Assembly (NCBI GenBank): GCA_963833465.1
Contig: CAWHXW010000005.1
Coordinates: 124,001-188,000, forward strand
DNA length: 64,000 nucleotides
Reading direction: 5' to 3'
Source of the DNA: Fen-1298 sp963833465
GTDB taxonomy: Bacteria; Bacteroidota; Ignavibacteria; UBA10030
The position numbers and the translations under genes were made by a program. Below the pieces are notes generated by a model that was not told the origin of the DNA, ran no database searches, and saw only the letters and a list, made by a program, of their open reading frames with translations. How positions within the stretch are numbered: position 1 is the first letter of the stretch; the number at the start of each line of letters is the position of its first letter. Shown one piece after another: positions 16,623-26,451 of this stretch.

Positions 16623-16624
16623 AG

Positions 16625-16698
16625 TGGACCGTACCGGGCTCGAACCGGTGACCTCCACAATGCCATTGTGGCGCTCTCCCATGCTGAGCTAACGGCCC
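16625..16698 (-). tRNA. tRNA-Ala (anticodon GGC), intact
   Basis: A 74-base cloverleaf with acceptor GGGCCGT/ACGGTCC, including the G3-U70 pair that identifies alanine tRNAs. The anticodon stem-loop is CCACA-ATGGCAT-TGTGG (anticodon GGC) and the T-loop is TTCGAGC. CCA is not encoded. It is the only complete tRNA in the array. Confidence 0.95.
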
Positions 16699-16800
16699 AT
16701 ATCTTAAAATATACCCAAGGATCAAAGCAAAGTCAATTATAATGTCTTTGCAAAATATATAAGTTTTTAATATTATAATACATATATTACTTAAAAATAA

Positions 16801-17250
16801 TTGGACCAATTTACGAAGATTCTTAAAAAACATTCGTATGTAATTATTCTATTTATAATTGGCTTTATAGTTATATCTATTTTTACTTTTTTTTCATGTA
16901 AAGATCAAACAACTCAAAATCATTCTTCTAATATCGTTTTCCCTCCTAGTGGGATAACTTTTAGTAAATATGTTGGACCGCTCTTTCAACAAACTTGTTT
17001 AGGTTCTCAATGCCATAGTGACAACAATGTCCAAGGTGTCATTGATCTTGAAACCAATGCATATCAAAACATTATGTACCCTCAACCAGGTCAAATTAAT
17101 TTAGTGATCATTAAAAATGGAAATAATAGTCCTCTAGTAATGTACCTCGACGGAAGAATGGCTCCGCAAATGCCGCTCCGTCAGCAACCGCTGACAACGA
17201 ATCAGATCACCGGCGTCAAAACGTGGATTGATGAAGGTGGAAATCCTTAA
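16801..17250 (+). CDS. Small lipoprotein with a CX4CH cytochrome-c-like site
   Basis: This is a 149-residue plus-strand frame inside an otherwise minus-strand block. A hydrophobic helix (about 13-31) ends at FFSCKDQ, which resembles a lipobox. The segment PLFQQTCLGSQCHSD carries a CX4CH motif like the 'NNSCAxSGCH' site of planctomycete-type cytochrome-c-like domains, followed by the usual LVIIKNG...SPLVMYLDGRMAPQMP pattern with the distal Met region and a final WIDEGG helix. The only start in frame is TTG 16801, right after a stop, and it has no clear ribosome-binding site, so the start is uncertain. Covalent heme binding is plausible but not certain. It converges on nadK. Confidence 0.68.
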   Translation: MDQFTKILKKHSYVIILFIIGFIVISIFTFFSCKDQTTQNHSSNIVFPPSGITFSKYVGPLFQQTCLGSQCHSDNNVQGVIDLETNAYQNIMYPQPGQINLVIIKNGNNSPLVMYLDGRMAPQMPLRQQPLTTNQITGVKTWIDEGGNP

Positions 17251-17265
17251 TTAAATTTCGATGCC

Positions 17266-18144
17266 TTACGAGTTACGCGCATCCTTTCCCCAGTTAAGTT
17301 TTCTCCTTAGAACATCGTAATAGCTTCTATTCTTTCGCTTGACAAGTTTAGTTATCAGCAGCGAACGATTTATAATAATTTCTACCGGCGGCATTAATAA
17401 AGACTGCTGCTGTCCATCAGCTGCAAGATGAATCTTTCCAGTCGCAGTTTCAATTTTTAGTGTAACAATTGATTCTTCAGGAACCACAATTGTACGTGCC
17501 GTTAATGTATGCGGACAAATAGGACTTATAAGAATCAAATTATTTTTAGGTGTTACAATCGGGCCGCCATTAGAAAGAGCATACGCAGTCGATCCTGTCG
17601 GAGTTGAAATAATAATACCATCGCCGGTAAAATCAGATAAGAATTCACCGTTCACAAATGTCTTTACATTGAACATTCGTGAAGAACTGGTTTGATGAAG
17701 AACAATGTCGTTTAGTGCTTGAAAATTTTTTAGTTTGCCGATTCTTGCTTGAAGCATCATCCGATCTTCAACTATATAATCACCATCGATGATCTCTGTA
17801 AGGCATTCATCAAGCTCATCAAGTGAAACTTCCGCAAGAAATCCTAACTTGCCAAGATTAATACCTAAAATTGGAGTCGGCTTACCATTTACAAGATGCG
17901 CCATTCGAAGGATCGTTCCATCCCCACCAAGCGAAATAAGTATATCACATGCAGCTGGCAATTTTCGTTCCGATACCATAGGCGATTGATTAAGCAAATG
18001 TTTGTCTATTTTTCCTCTCAATCCTTTAGCCATAGCTTCATCAAGAACATAAGCTACTTCTTCTTGGTCAAATCTTTTGATCAACCGTTCGACTACTTTT
18101 GGCAATTCTGCTTTATCTAAATTTCCCGCAATTCCGAATTTCAT
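17266..18144 (-). CDS. nadK: NAD kinase
   Basis: It phosphorylates NAD to NADP with ATP or polyphosphate in the cytoplasm. The 292 residues contain GGDGTILRMAHL (about 74-85), the NE-type segment ALNDIVLHQ and TPTGSTAYALSNGGPIV, the signature of the family. It follows the DUF1844 gene by 8 bases. The stop is 15 bases from the end of the convergent plus-strand gene. Confidence 0.96.
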   Translation of the reverse strand: MKFGIAGNLDKAELPKVVERLIKRFDQEEVAYVLDEAMAKGLRGKIDKHLLNQSPMVSERKLPAACDILISLGGDGTILRMAHLVNGKPTPILGINLGKLGFLAEVSLDELDECLTEIIDGDYIVEDRMMLQARIGKLKNFQALNDIVLHQTSSSRMFNVKTFVNGEFLSDFTGDGIIISTPTGSTAYALSNGGPIVTPKNNLILISPICPHTLTARTIVVPEESIVTLKIETATGKIHLAADGQQQSLLMPPVEIIINRSLLITKLVKRKNRSYYDVLRRKLNWGKDARNS

Positions 18145-18152
18145 AGTAGACT

Positions 18153-18440
18153 CTATTTTTTTTCTGTTGACGGCTGTTCTTTTGACATTTCATCAACATA
18201 ATTCAACTTTAATTCCTGTAGTATGCCTTTCAGTAATTTAGTTTCATCTTCTGACAAATTCCCTCTTGTTTTTTCTTCCAGCATATCGAGAATATCAATA
18301 GATAATTGTGCTTGCTGAAGATCACGCTCAATTTTATCCGATATAGGATTTTTCAATTTTCCCATTTGCTGCATTGCTGCTGCCTGAAATGTCATTACAA
18401 GACTAAAAAATAGCGAAGTATTTTTATCTGATGAAGCCAT
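18153..18440 (-). CDS. DUF1844-domain protein
   Basis: This is a small helical protein of 95 residues. The pattern FFSLVMTFQAAAMQQMGKL followed by a second amphipathic helix (LSIDILDMLEEKTRGNLSEDE) and a C-terminal LLKGILQELKLNYV is that of DUF1844, whose function is unknown. A longer frame begins at TTG 18464, but ATG 18440 is preceded by AAAGGAGA at good spacing and is preferred. It lies between a glycosyltransferase gene and nadK in a tight run. Confidence 0.85.
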   Translation of the reverse strand: MASSDKNTSLFFSLVMTFQAAAMQQMGKLKNPISDKIERDLQQAQLSIDILDMLEEKTRGNLSEDETKLLKGILQELKLNYVDEMSKEQPSTEKK

Positions 18441-18451
18441 AAATGTCTCCT

Positions 18452-19207
18452 TTATTGTTTCCAAATTTCACGCAATTTTGCATATTTTAAAAATACCGCG
18501 TACGAAGATATTTTACAAACAATAAATCCATAATATCCATCTAAAAAACCGCGCTTTAAAAAATAATCACGAATGAATCGAAATGCTGGAGAAACGAGCA
18601 GCCGCACAATCGATGCTTTCTTCCTTTTTTCAAATAAAACACTCGCAGATATATCCGTGAAATAGTCTACTTGTTTGATGTGACCTGAAATAGAAAAGTA
18701 ACTGAAATGCAGAATGTCTCCTTTCAAATATCCGACAGACGCACTTGCTTCGTTTAATTTATAACGGTCATGCGGATTAATTCCAGTCCATTTCCCCTTT
18801 CGCTTATCGAATAAGCGAATTTTTCGATCTGGATACCAGCCGCCGTGCCGGATCCATGCACCGCAATAATTGGTTAACCGATTCATTTCGTAACCATCAT
18901 ATTTCCAGTTAGATTTTACAAAGGCGATAGATCTTCGCAATTCATCTGAAAGGACCTCGTCAGCATCAAGAGACAATATGAAAAAGAATGAAGCTTTTTC
19001 CAAAGCATAATTTTTCTGTTGTATATGTCCTTCAAATTCATGCTGAAATACTTTTACACCTGAAGATTTGCAGATTTCTACAGTTTTATCAGAAGAATAA
19101 GAATCTACTACAACAATCTCATCTGCAATTTCTTTGACAGAATTGAGACAGCGAGCTATATTTCGTTCTTCATTATAAGTAATGATGACAACTGAAAACT
19201 GAACCAA
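18452..19207 (-). CDS. Family 2 glycosyltransferase (WaaE/KdtX-like)
   Basis: This 251-residue GT-A glycosyltransferase starts VVIITYNEERNIARCL, has the nucleotide-sugar DSYSSDKT segment near 35 and a DxD-type LSLDADEV near 91. The overall pattern, including WIRHGGWYPDRKIRLFDK, resembles LPS core beta-glucosyltransferases of the WaaE/KdtX group. The likely role is transfer of a sugar to LPS core or another envelope glycan at the inner membrane. The start is TTG 19207, supported by AAGGAT seven bases upstream. It follows leuS by 14 bases. Confidence 0.86.
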   Translation of the reverse strand: MVQFSVVIITYNEERNIARCLNSVKEIADEIVVVDSYSSDKTVEICKSSGVKVFQHEFEGHIQQKNYALEKASFFFILSLDADEVLSDELRRSIAFVKSNWKYDGYEMNRLTNYCGAWIRHGGWYPDRKIRLFDKRKGKWTGINPHDRYKLNEASASVGYLKGDILHFSYFSISGHIKQVDYFTDISASVLFEKRKKASIVRLLVSPAFRFIRDYFLKRGFLDGYYGFIVCKISSYAVFLKYAKLREIWKQ

Positions 19208-19221
19208 TTTATAATCCTTGC

Positions 19222-21804
19222 TTAGTTTCCAATTACAATATTAACAAGTTTATTTGGAATAATAATTTTTTTAATGATACGCTTTCCATCGGTATAACGC
19301 CTGATGTTGGAATCTTCAAATGCCAGTTGTTCTAATTCCATGCCGGGTGTATCTTTCGCAACGACAATTTTAGAGCGAATCTTTCCGTTAATCTGTAACA
19401 CTACTTCAACTTTTGATTCTACACATTTATTTTCATCATAACTCGGCCATGGTTCATATGCTGTTGATTTACTATGCCCAAGTATTTCCCAAATTTCTTC
19501 AGCAATATGCGGTGCAAATGGCGCGAGAAGCAGAACAAAATTTTCCATAATTATTCGCGGCCGTATTTCTAACTTCATTGCTTCGTTTAAAAAAATCATC
19601 ATTTGTGAAATGGCGGTGTTGAAACGAAGATTTTCAATATCGTCGCCGACTTTTTTTACAGTTTGATGATAAAGCCGTTCGAAATCTGTGGTTGGTTCGA
19701 TATCCTGGATGGCTGTGTCTATCTTACCGTCTTCGTTTACAAACAAACGCCAGAACCGATTGAGAAACCGGAATACACCTTCTACACCGCGTGTATTCCA
19801 AGGTTTCATCTCCTCTAATGGCCCCATGAACATTTCAAACATTCGCACTGAATCGGCTCCGTATTCTTTTACAACATCATCCGGATTGACAACATTACCA
19901 CGCGACTTCGACATCTTGCGGGAATCTTCGCCAAGGATAATACCTTGATGCCGTAATTTTAGAAATGGTTCTTTCGTGCTAACATAACCAAGGTCGTTCA
20001 AAACTTTATGCCAAAAACGTGAATACATTAAATGTAAAACTGCATGCTCGGAGCCACCAATATACAAATCAATAGGCATCCAATAATTTTCTTTTTCTAT
20101 ATTGCAAAAGGCATCATCGTTTTTCGGATCGATAAAACGAAGATAGTACCAGCATGACCCTGCCCATTGCGGCATTGTATTAGTTTCACGTCTTCCTTTC
20201 AATCCGGTTTCTTTGTCTATAATATTCACCCACTCCGTTGCGAGCGCAAGTGGAGATTCCGTTGTTCCACTCGGCTGGAATTTTTCCAACCTCGGCAATT
20301 CCAGCGGCAATTCCTTTTCATCAATTGCTTTCAATGTTCCATCTTCCAAATAGACAATTGGAATTGGTTCGCCCCAGTACCGTTGACGTGAAAAAAGCCA
20401 ATCGCGCAATTTATATGTTACTGTAAATTTGCCAAGTTCTTTCTTTTCTAACCAACTAATGATTGTTTTCTTTGCTTCAGGTGTCGATAATCCATTCAGC
20501 GAAACTTCATTATTTGCCGAGTTGATTGCAATACCGTCATCAATAAAACATTCAGCAGCGTCTCGCCCGCCATCAACGACTTTGATTATTTCTAAATTGA
20601 ATTTCTTCGCAAACTCCATATCACGTTCATCATGGCCCGGGACTGCCATGATAGCTCCAGTGCCGTAACCCATCAGTACATAATCTGCAATCCATATTGG
20701 AATTTCTTTTCCTGTGGTCGGATTAATTGCAAAGCCACCGGTAAAGACACCGGTTTTTTCTTTCTCTGTTCCGCGTTCCAGTTCGCTCTTAGATGCTGTT
20801 TCTTTTCTGTATTGCTGAATATTTTCTTTTTGTTCTTGTGATGATACGACATCTACTAATGGATGCTCAGGTGCAAGCACCATATACGTTGCACCGAAAA
20901 GTGTATCAAGTCTGGTAGTAAAAACACGAATTTTATCTGTTTTACCTTTCACTTCGAAAATAACATCTGCGCCTTCAGAACGGCCGATCCAATTTCGCTG
21001 CTGCTCAATCGTCGAGATAGGCCAATCTAACGCTTTTGCATCTTCTAACAATCGCTCGGAGTACGCTGTAATACGCATCATCCATTGTAGCATCGGACGG
21101 CGTTCGATCGTGTAACCTTTCTCAGTCCATTCTGCAACTTCTTCATTTGCTAATACTGTGCCGAGCGCTTCGCACCAATTGACTGGAATTTCAGCAACAT
21201 AAGCAAGCCGGAATTGCGCAATAAAATCGTGTTTTTCCTTTTTTGTTTTCCGCTTCCATTCATCTGCAGTAAATGAATATTGGACATCCAGATTTTTAGT
21301 TCCATATGAGGCAAGTTCCTGTTCTAATGTTTGAATCGGACGTGCTTTGTGTTCACGAAAATCGAACCATGAATTATAAATTTTTAAAAATATCCATTGA
21401 GTCCATTTATAATATTTTGGGTCGGTCGTATTGACTTCTCGTTCCCAATCGTAACTCAATCCAAGCATTTTAATTTGGCGTCTGAAAGTATCGATATTGC
21501 GTTCTGTCGTTTCTCTTGGATGAATATTTGTCTGCATTGCATAACGTTCGGCGGGCAGTCCGAATGCATCCCATCCCATAGGATGCAAAACAGCAAAGCC
21601 TTTCATCCTTCGATAACGGCAAAGAATATCGGTTGCAGTGTACCCTTCTGGATGACCGACATGTAATCCAGCTCCAGACGGATAAGGAAACATATCCAGT
21701 ATATAGGATTTTGGTTTCTGTTCATCATCTAAAACGCGAAAAGTTTTTTCGCGCTCCCAAAATTCCTGCCATTTAGCTTCGATTCGAGAAAAGTCGTAAT
21801 TCAT
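19222..21804 (-). CDS. leuS: Leucyl-tRNA synthetase
   Basis: This class I synthetase charges tRNA-Leu. The HIGH-type motif lies in YPSGAGLHVGHPEGY near the N-terminus and the KMSKS motif in DSRKMSKSRGNVV. The large CP1 editing domain contains the threonine-rich VFTTRLDTLFGATY segment, and a C-terminal anticodon-binding region is complete. The longest frame begins at 21843, but homologues begin at NYDFSRIEAKWQ, so ATG 21804 is preferred (860 residues). It heads a short run with a glycosyltransferase, DUF1844 and nadK. Confidence 0.97.
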   Translation of the reverse strand: MNYDFSRIEAKWQEFWEREKTFRVLDDEQKPKSYILDMFPYPSGAGLHVGHPEGYTATDILCRYRRMKGFAVLHPMGWDAFGLPAERYAMQTNIHPRETTERNIDTFRRQIKMLGLSYDWEREVNTTDPKYYKWTQWIFLKIYNSWFDFREHKARPIQTLEQELASYGTKNLDVQYSFTADEWKRKTKKEKHDFIAQFRLAYVAEIPVNWCEALGTVLANEEVAEWTEKGYTIERRPMLQWMMRITAYSERLLEDAKALDWPISTIEQQRNWIGRSEGADVIFEVKGKTDKIRVFTTRLDTLFGATYMVLAPEHPLVDVVSSQEQKENIQQYRKETASKSELERGTEKEKTGVFTGGFAINPTTGKEIPIWIADYVLMGYGTGAIMAVPGHDERDMEFAKKFNLEIIKVVDGGRDAAECFIDDGIAINSANNEVSLNGLSTPEAKKTIISWLEKKELGKFTVTYKLRDWLFSRQRYWGEPIPIVYLEDGTLKAIDEKELPLELPRLEKFQPSGTTESPLALATEWVNIIDKETGLKGRRETNTMPQWAGSCWYYLRFIDPKNDDAFCNIEKENYWMPIDLYIGGSEHAVLHLMYSRFWHKVLNDLGYVSTKEPFLKLRHQGIILGEDSRKMSKSRGNVVNPDDVVKEYGADSVRMFEMFMGPLEEMKPWNTRGVEGVFRFLNRFWRLFVNEDGKIDTAIQDIEPTTDFERLYHQTVKKVGDDIENLRFNTAISQMMIFLNEAMKLEIRPRIIMENFVLLLAPFAPHIAEEIWEILGHSKSTAYEPWPSYDENKCVESKVEVVLQINGKIRSKIVVAKDTPGMELEQLAFEDSNIRRYTDGKRIIKKIIIPNKLVNIVIGN

Positions 21805-21928
21805 TCTAGAGAAATCCTTATCAACAAAGAAAATTACATACATTGCTTTAAAGCAATCGGATAGAATTTACACAAAGTGTGTCCTATTATCAACGTTTCG
21901 AGAAAAAGAAGTTCTATTAGGAATAATA

Positions 21929-22822
21929 TCAGAATAGCAATAGTACAATAAAAGCCGTCAGTACAAATAAAAGTCCCATAGAAATAATCTGTAAGACTCC
22001 TATCACTATTGTTTTTAATAAAGTTCGAAGGAATGAATCTCTATAAATACGCCTGAAAGTCATGAAAAGGTATATTGGAGATAATAAAATTGGGACAATA
22101 AATATTATCAACGTATTGGCAATTCGATCCACCAAAAAAGAAACTGTCAACAATAGAAAAACAAAACTGTGGTAGTGAATAGACAACACCAGCGTACCGA
22201 TGTAATACTTTGCTTTTTTCCGATTAAGTATAAAAATAATCAATGCAAACAATGGCATTAATGCAAACATCATATACGAAACACCTTTCAGGAGCATGTG
22301 GTTGAATCCCTCCTGTCCTTCTGTTCCGAGTCGCGACAATTGTCGCATCATGTACCTGTTCAGAATCGTAGGTTGAATTGCATTAACCTGCATCACAGAA
22401 TCAAGTTGCGATTGGAGCGTAACATTCCGAAGGTCTGCCAAACTGATACCAGAATATGTTATTTTATTTAAATTCACATCGACATCTGAAGATGATGTAT
22501 ACGTCGCCTGCGGAAGAGAAATGATTAGAAAAAAAATAAAACTAATGAAGATATAAAACCTGACAGGTGCAACATACCGGACGTGCCTCCCTCTGATAAA
22601 CTCAGATGTAAGAAATCCAGGTTTAAAGCAAATAGCTATTAATGTCTGAATGGATTTAGTATCAAAATGCAAGATGCCCTCTGCCGCCTCTTCTAATAAA
22701 TGCTTCAGTGGAACATTGAGCGCATGATTTTTCTGACCACACTTTGGACAATATTCATTCATTACAAATATATGTGTATTGCAATTTGAACACCTAAGAG
22801 ATTTTAATTTTATATGTGGCAT
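21929..22822 (-). CDS. DUF3667-domain membrane protein with an N-terminal zinc ribbon
   Basis: This 297-residue protein begins with a four-cysteine ribbon (CSNCNTHIFVMNEYCPKCGQ, about 11-30), then a soluble helix rich in the motif LTIAICFKPGFLTSEFIRGRHVRY (shortened here to its key GF-E-I-G-R-YV-P residues) that marks DUF3667, and four to five membrane helices, the last at the C-terminus. The function is unknown. AAGGA lies upstream of ATG 22822. It is about 120 bases after the leuS start side with no clear operon partner. Confidence 0.83.
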   Translation of the reverse strand: MPHIKLKSLRCSNCNTHIFVMNEYCPKCGQKNHALNVPLKHLLEEAAEGILHFDTKSIQTLIAICFKPGFLTSEFIRGRHVRYVAPVRFYIFISFIFFLIISLPQATYTSSSDVDVNLNKITYSGISLADLRNVTLQSQLDSVMQVNAIQPTILNRYMMRQLSRLGTEGQEGFNHMLLKGVSYMMFALMPLFALIIFILNRKKAKYYIGTLVLSIHYHSFVFLLLTVSFLVDRIANTLIIFIVPILLSPIYLFMTFRRIYRDSFLRTLLKTIVIGVLQIISMGLLFVLTAFIVLLLF

Positions 22823-22925
22823 CTAGTTTTTCCTTGAGACTACGTTCAACCTTCTACATTTCATTCCGTCGGGCAGGCCGGTTGCGGCTACAATGGAAAT
22901 CGTTGAATGTTTCCAGAACGATTTT

Positions 22926-25725
22926 TTAATCCATTTTTACTGTTAAACGTTTTCCAGTATATCGAAGAGTCCTAAAAACTGTTGATGGCTCTATTCCAAT
23001 GCCAGCCGATTGACTGACTAATACTAAATTAAAAATCCGTTCCTTGAGCATTCCTTCGAATTCACCCTTGCGTTCACCAATAGTCAATGCCTTCGTTTTA
23101 TCATTCCATGAGAACGGAACGACTGCATACTTACCTTTCTCATAATTGTAGTTGTCGTTTTCATCTTCATATAATTCAAATGTGCCATCAGCACCAGGAT
23201 AAATTCTTAACTCGATCGGATCGGCTGGCTTTTCTGTCACATACTGGAGATATGGCCCCATTGGAATAATTGATCCCGCTTTGACATAGAGCGGCATAAT
23301 ATCTATAGGAGCCGGAGCAGAAATAATCTGTACGCCAGCAAGTGATTCCCCTGTCCAAAAGTTGATCCATGCTGTAGTACCGGGTAAATACACTTTCCTT
23401 GTTTTTTCATGTTGTGAGCCTGTGTCTGCTTTTTGCTGGGAAGGAAGTACCCAACGCAATTGAGCAACGGCACCTAACCTGTTCTCATAATATTCGAATT
23501 TCACGTCGTAATTCTTCCCCGCTTCGAGGAATATTTTCCCGGAAGCAATAAGCGGCGCCTGGTCCTGCCAATCGTCTATGAGCATCTTATTATCCACCCA
23601 CACGCGTGAGCCATCGTCTGTTATGGTGTTGATTATGTATTCTCCTGTCTCGGGAGCTACGATTTTACCACTCCATCGGATGGAAAATGTATCCTTTGTC
23701 ATTCCCTGGAGAGGCTCACCTTCGCCCCAATCAAAATCGATAACTGAATCCCTCCGTGTTGTAAACAATCTATTGAATTCCATTCCTTCATAATATTCTC
23801 CGGTCAATCCGGATTTTCCATCCTGCGAGAGCAGATTGTTCATTGGAATAATTTTTCCAGAATCAGCTTGTGTCCAGGCATGGTACATTGGTTCCGTCAC
23901 AGGATTCACAAGCAGGGAAGGACCGAACATAAACTGATCGTCAATGTTAAATACGTTACTGTCATGTGCAAAATCAAAGGCAAGGCCCCGCATTATTGTA
24001 TAATTATCATAAGTCACTTTCCAACCAAGCGAATAAATGTATGGCATCAGTCTATAGCGAAGATTATCGAACTTCAATTGGGCATCGTACGACCAGGAAC
24101 CTTTATCGCCAAACTGCCATATCTCACGCGGCGTACTGCTTCCGTGAACCCGGAAAATCGGACAGAATGTACCGTACTGGTACCAGCGCGTAAATAGCTC
24201 CCTGTACATTTCATTCTTGCTTCCTCCTGGAACTCTGACGGTAAATCCGCCGATATCCGTTGTCCAGTATGGTATTCCGGTAAAGCAAAAATTAAGGCCG
24301 GCGGGAATTTGTTTATGAAAAACATCCCAACTTGCCGTGATATCGCCGGACCATGTCGTTGCAGCATTGCGTTGCTGGCCGGGGAAGGCAGATCGCGTGA
24401 GAATATAGACGCGTTTGTCCGACGTTGATTGCCGCTGCCCTTGATATACGGCTGTCGTTGTCATTAGAGGGTACGTATTGAGGTAGCGTGCGCCGGTGCC
24501 CAGATTATTATTTATGATCATTTTGATCTCATTATTTCTCAAATCACCAACCTCTGGTTCACTGGCATCCAGCCACCATCCATCAAATCCCTTGACATAT
24601 AATGAATCATGGATCTGTTTCCAGTACAATGCACGGGCTCCTTGTTCATACGGATTATAGTATCTGCTGTTTTCCCATGTAGGTTTCAATAAAAATCCTT
24701 TCTGATCCATTTCCGAATAATTGGTACTCCCAGAAAAGAATTTCGCCCATACCGAGATGATGATGTGCGCATTTCTCTCATGAATTTCTTTATTCATTAT
24801 TATCGGATCCGGATAACGATCCCGGTTCATATAATGTGAACCCCATTGCTGCGGTTCCCGAGCAGTACCAATCCTGAACAATAACATCCAATGGAACCTG
24901 TCGCTGCCGGAATTCATCCACAATTCCAATAACTTCTTTCTGAGTTTGATATCGTTCTTTAGATTGGAAGAATCCATAAGCCCACTTCGCATACATCGGT
25001 GCTTGCCCCGTCAATGTTCTATATCCGGATATAACCTCATCTATTGAACTACCGGCAATGAAATAATAATCTATGCCATCGCCGACCTCCGACCAGAGTT
25101 CCATGCCCTGCGCACTATCCGAAAATTTTGACAACGAATAATTGTCCCAAAGGATACCATAACCTTTTGTCGAAACAAGTACAGGGACGGATACGTTCAT
25201 ATTGGCCTGGTAGAGATCAACAGTTTTTCCTCTGAGGTTCATATGGCCTTCCTGATGTTGGCCCAGGCCGTAAAGAGCTTCCGTCTCCGATAGAATAAAT
25301 TTTTGTTTGACGCTGTTTATTTTTTCATCAAGAACAACGGATGGAATAATCTCCCTTCCGTTTTCCCGCAGGAGATTCTCACCTGACTTATCAAGAAATT
25401 GGATATTTCCGGTCGAAAGATTAACGTTCGCCTGAATTGATCCTGTTTCAAGTACTATAGTGCCGGCTTCTTCCCTGACTTTCCATTTAATGTTCTCATA
25501 CGGCCGATTGATGATTATCAGGCTTTTATGGGTTCGTGATTCACCTGAAAGTGTGGCTTCAACTCTGACAATTTTATCACCCAACACATGTAATTGGATT
25601 TTCTCTTTACCGACGTACACAAGAATGCCGTCAGCTTCTTTTATATAATTATTTTTCTGCTGAAAACCTGAAAAAGTGATGAAGAAAAGTAAGATTAAGA
25701 ATAGTTGAATAATTGATGATCTCAT
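22926..25725 (-). CDS. GH31 alpha-glycosidase (alpha-xylosidase-like) with PA14 domain, one frameshift
   Basis: This is an exported retaining alpha-glycosidase. The 5' piece (24790-25725) has a signal sequence, the N-terminal beta-sandwich with ETEALYGLGQHQEG, and the barrel start WAYGFFQSKERYQTQ. The 3' piece (22926 to about 24857) carries the nucleophile Asp in GFDGWWLDASEPE, the WSGDITASWDVF acid/base region, a PA14 domain (SGLTGEYYEGMEF... to ...AVAQLRW) and the C-terminal sandwich. The two pieces join if one G of the GGG run at 24857-24859 is removed, giving DVIVQDWYCSEPQQWGS. WxSRERYKTQ and WLDASEPE resemble alpha-xylosidases (YicI/Xyl31 types), so xyloglucan oligosaccharides are plausible substrates. 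The frame break may be a sequencing error or a true lesion. Confidence 0.85.
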
Positions 25726-26089
25726 GGATCCCCCAAAATCAAAAAATGTGAATATGTTATCGCATTAAAATTATAATTGGCAACTCTTCGGATGGATGCT
25801 GTCGGAGTGCTGTCTATTCCTTTATGATCATTCGTTAAAATGTAGCTAATAGGTAATTTAATCATAATCAATGGATTTCGCCATTGCATAATTTAGTCAT
25901 AACGAAATAAAATGATTTCCACTGGCTTTAATGTTATTGGATGATAGATGTCCTAACAGATTCGTCTATTTTACTATTCATACTGATGGTTCTTATATAC
26001 AGTAGAAGAAAGATTATTATTGAATCTCCCTTTAATATTGTGGCATAACTCTTGTAAGTTTAAACATTGTCATCGGAAAGGAATTAAAA
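25726..26089. other. Divergent intergenic region between the GH31 gene and a lipoprotein gene
   Basis: It is AT-rich with no credible ORF. It holds the ribosome-binding site of the GH31 gene (GGGGG before ATG 25725) and, near the right end, a possible sigma-54-type element (see 26041-26056) and AAAGGA before ATG 26090. No palindrome like the LacI operator at 52.77 kb is seen. Confidence 0.5.
26041..26056 (+). promoter_or_regulatory. Possible sigma-54 promoter of the small lipoprotein gene
   Basis: TGGCAT-N5-TTGTA resembles the -24/-12 element TGGCAY-N5-TTGCW, with the GG intact and GT in place of GC at -12. The spacing to the gene start (about 34 bases) is suitable. It is a single imperfect match, so the call is tentative. 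Confidence 0.35.
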
Positions 26090-26443
26090 ATGAAAACTTC
26101 CAAATCTTCTCTCCTATTACCGATATTGGCAATAATATTTTCTTTTACATTAAGTGGTTGTTACACACAGCTTGCTTTTGTGGATGATGAAGATAATTCG
26201 ACAATTGAGCCTTCACCTATTATTATATATCAACCTGAAATATTGCCAGTGTACGTGCCTGTTTACGATCCATTAACACCGATTTATAATCCGTTACCTT
26301 CGGCCGTGTCTTCTCAGCCTATAAAACAATCACAATCTCAAATTCGAGACACAGGTTATCAGCGACCAAGCCAATCCAATAATACTCAAACGACAAGCTC
26401 TGGTTCTAATATTCGCACAAGTGGTTCTAGACATGGTGGGTAA
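26090..26443 (+). CDS. Small proline/serine-rich lipoprotein
   Basis: This 117-residue protein has a lysine-containing N-terminus, a hydrophobic core and a clear lipobox LSGC at about 21-24. The mature part is low complexity: first Pro/Ile/Tyr-rich (PIIIYQPEILPVYVPVYDP), then Ser/Gln/Thr/Asn-rich with a Gly/Arg/His tail (SGSRHGG). No domain is recognised. The start has AAAGGA seven bases upstream, and a weak AAAAGAT/ATCTTTT hairpin with a T-run follows the stop at about 26452-26474. It is one of few plus-strand genes here. It probably sits in an envelope membrane, with unknown function. Confidence 0.78.
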   Translation: MKTSKSSLLLPILAIIFSFTLSGCYTQLAFVDDEDNSTIEPSPIIIYQPEILPVYVPVYDPLTPIYNPLPSAVSSQPIKQSQSQIRDTGYQRPSQSNNTQTTSSGSNIRTSGSRHGG

Positions 26444-26451
26444 TAAAAAAT

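Larger units (their letters stand above)
16283..16624 (-). repeat. Tandem repeat unit 2 (342 bp): GIY-YIG ORF plus tRNA-Ala-like 3' part
   Basis: This is the second direct copy of the unit described at 15940-16282. It abuts the 3' end of the intact tRNA-Ala gene and keeps the GIY-YIG frame open. Confidence 0.92.

Noticed and set aside
16621..16833. Open frame across tRNA-Ala
   Set aside because: The apparent protein is the tRNA read as codons (GHRFEPG-like string typical of translated tRNAs).
24790..24992. Programmed ribosomal frameshifting in the GH31 genes
   Set aside because: The break sites in the two GH31 genes share no slippery sequence or stimulatory structure, and unrelated genes nearby show similar breaks, so indel error or decay is simpler.
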